Shown here: positions 4,683-5,594 of the stretch, piece after piece
Position numbering within the stretch: position 1 is the first letter of the stretch
Layout: each line of letters starts with the position of its first letter
From: Candidatus Eiseniibacteriota bacterium
GTDB lineage: Bacteria; Joyebacterota; Joyebacteria; Joyebacterales; Joyebacteraceae
Reading direction: 5' to 3'
Length of the DNA stretch: 5,594 nt
NCBI GenBank assembly: GCA_030610515.1
Contig: JAUWRQ010000100.1
Coordinates: forward strand, 1-5,594
Translations under genes and position numbers: made by a program
Notes under the pieces: model-generated
Database searches by the model: none
The model's input: only the letters and a program-made list of their open reading frames with translations
Told to the model about the DNA's origin: nothing

Positions 4683-5594
4683 TCAGGCGGCTTGTCCGGC
4701 AGCTTCCTCGTCCTGTTCCTCGAAGCTGAATCCCTGTTCCCTGAAGAGCCTCAAACAGGCGTCGACCACGGCGGGGTCGTAGAGGATTCCCCGGTTCCGC
4801 GAGATCTCGTCGATCGCCATGTCCATCGTGAGAGCCGCTCTGTAAGGGCGATGTGAGGACATGGCCTCGACGACATCGGCGACGCCTAGGATTCGGGCCT
4901 GCAGCAGTATCTCGTCGCCCGAAAGGCCGGCCGGATAGCCTGATCCGTCGAGTCTCTCGTGGTGCTGGAGGACCATCTCACTGACCGGCCACGGGAACTC
5001 CACCGAATTCAGGATCTCGTGGCCGACGCTCGGGTGCGTCCTGATGATGCTGAATTCATTGCCGTCCAGGCTGCCTGGTTTGGACAGGATTTCAGCGGGT
5101 ACGCGTATCTTGCCGATATCGTGGAGCAGCCCAGCCACGTGGATTCCCTCGATGTCCGCCTCGGGGAGACCCAGCTCCCCTCCGATCGCGCAGGCCAGCT
5201 GGGCGACGCGCCGCTGATGCCCCGCAGTGTACGGATCCCTCCTCTCGGTGAGAGTTGAGAGTGCCCCGACTGTTCCGTATACCGCCGTCCGAGCTCGAGC
5301 GAGGCTCTCCTCCAGTGCTCGGTGTGACTCGTGTCTGTCCGTGGCGCCCAAGATTATCTCACTCAGGGTCCTGAGCAACGTGATGCTCTCTGTATCCCAC
5401 TCCCTATGTGAGCTGTGCATCGATGCACCCGCGAACCCGGCCAAGCGCCCCCCCGCCATCGTCGGAACGCCGAGGACCGATCGTATGCCGCGGGCCAATA
5501 GTGCTTCCTTCTCGACCGCGGCCTCGGGCGGCAGTTCATCCTCGCGGGGGATCACAACCTGCTCCGGTTGGATGAGCCGGTCGCTGCCCCAACG
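4683..5594 (-). CDS. GAF + HD-GYP domain protein, probable cyclic-di-GMP phosphodiesterase (5' end outside the window)
   Basis: Reads from the right edge to TGA at 4685-4683, at least 303 residues; the frame is open to position 5594, so the start lies outside. Fragment residues about 1-85 are the second half of a GAF sensor domain (RWGSD at the edge, ARGIRSVLGVP, GGRLAGFAGASM, EWDTESITLLRTLSEII). A short helical linker follows (HRALEESLARARTAVYGTV). Then comes a complete HD-GYP domain with YTAGHQRRV, LLHDIGK, RTHPSVGHEIL, QHHERLDGSGYP, the metal-ligand-type Asp in VADVVEAM, and SSHRPYR. The family hydrolyses cyclic-di-GMP to pGpG or GMP at a di- or tri-iron type site in the cytoplasm; all expected metal-ligand His and Asp positions are present. 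GAF suggests control by a small ligand or another input. An in-frame GTG at 5555 is not the start, because it would cut the GAF domain in half. More sensor or receiver domains may precede it. It converges on the tRNA unit, with 23 nt between its stop and the terminator. Confidence 0.92.
   Translation of the reverse strand, partial: RWGSDRLIQPEQVVIPREDELPPEAAVEKEALLARGIRSVLGVPTMAGGRLAGFAGASMHSSHREWDTESITLLRTLSEIILGATDRHESHRALEESLARARTAVYGTVGALSTLTERRDPYTAGHQRRVAQLACAIGGELGLPEADIEGIHVAGLLHDIGKIRVPAEILSKPGSLDGNEFSIIRTHPSVGHEILNSVEFPWPVSEMVLQHHERLDGSGYPAGLSGDEILLQARILGVADVVEAMSSHRPYRAALTMDMAIDEISRNRGILYDPAVVDACLRLFREQGFSFEEQDEEAAGQAA

Noticed and set aside
4540..4685. tRNA-Asp as an attachment site for an integrated element
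   Set aside because: No repeat of the tRNA 3' end is seen downstream, and the next gene is a chromosomal-type signalling gene without an integrase nearby.

Overview
The window is high-GC bacterial DNA carrying the 3' part of the ribosomal alpha operon (rpsM, rpsK, rpsD, rpoA, rplQ), followed by a SpoIID/LytB-family gene, a tRNA-Asp gene with its own promoter and terminator, and a convergent GAF plus HD-GYP signalling gene that runs off the right edge. S4 is of the zinc-binding (four-cysteine) type, the tRNA encodes its CCA end, and both RpoA and L17 carry long acidic C-terminal tails. This suggests a GC-rich, probably environmental bacterium. A deep-branching or candidate phylum would fit, but I cannot place it from the sequence alone.

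Layout. Positions 1 to about 628 hold, on the minus strand, the last 35 residues of S13, all of S11 and the first 37 residues of S4. At 617-628 the reading switches strand, and S4 resumes on the plus strand from about residue 50 to its normal C-terminus at 1102. Flipping the left block restores the standard order rpsM-rpsK-rpsD-rpoA-rplQ with normal spacings, and an S4 of about 209 residues lacking only about 12 codons that lie beyond position 1. The junction sits on a short sequence that reads as conserved S13 on one strand and conserved S4 on the other. This looks like a fold-back (inverted chimera) at a contig end, or much less likely a real inversion between short inverted repeats.

From 1151 the plus-strand operon continues normally: rpoA, rplQ and, only 2 nt after rplQ, a 500-residue exported SpoIID-domain protein whose Shine-Dalgarno lies inside the end of rplQ. 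A near-consensus sigma70 promoter overlaps the stop codon of that gene and drives tRNA-Asp(GTC). A perfect 12-bp hairpin follows the tRNA and probably ends both the tRNA transcript and any operon read-through. The HD-GYP gene converges on it from the right.

Together the genes cover small-subunit assembly (S13, S11, S4), the RNA polymerase alpha subunit, the large-subunit protein L17, a probable peptidoglycan-glycan-cleaving envelope enzyme, Asp decoding and cyclic-di-GMP turnover. I see no phage, transposon, CRISPR or defence module. The points most worth a second look are the strand switch inside rpsD, the paired acidic tails and the coupling of a SpoIID gene to the ribosomal operon.
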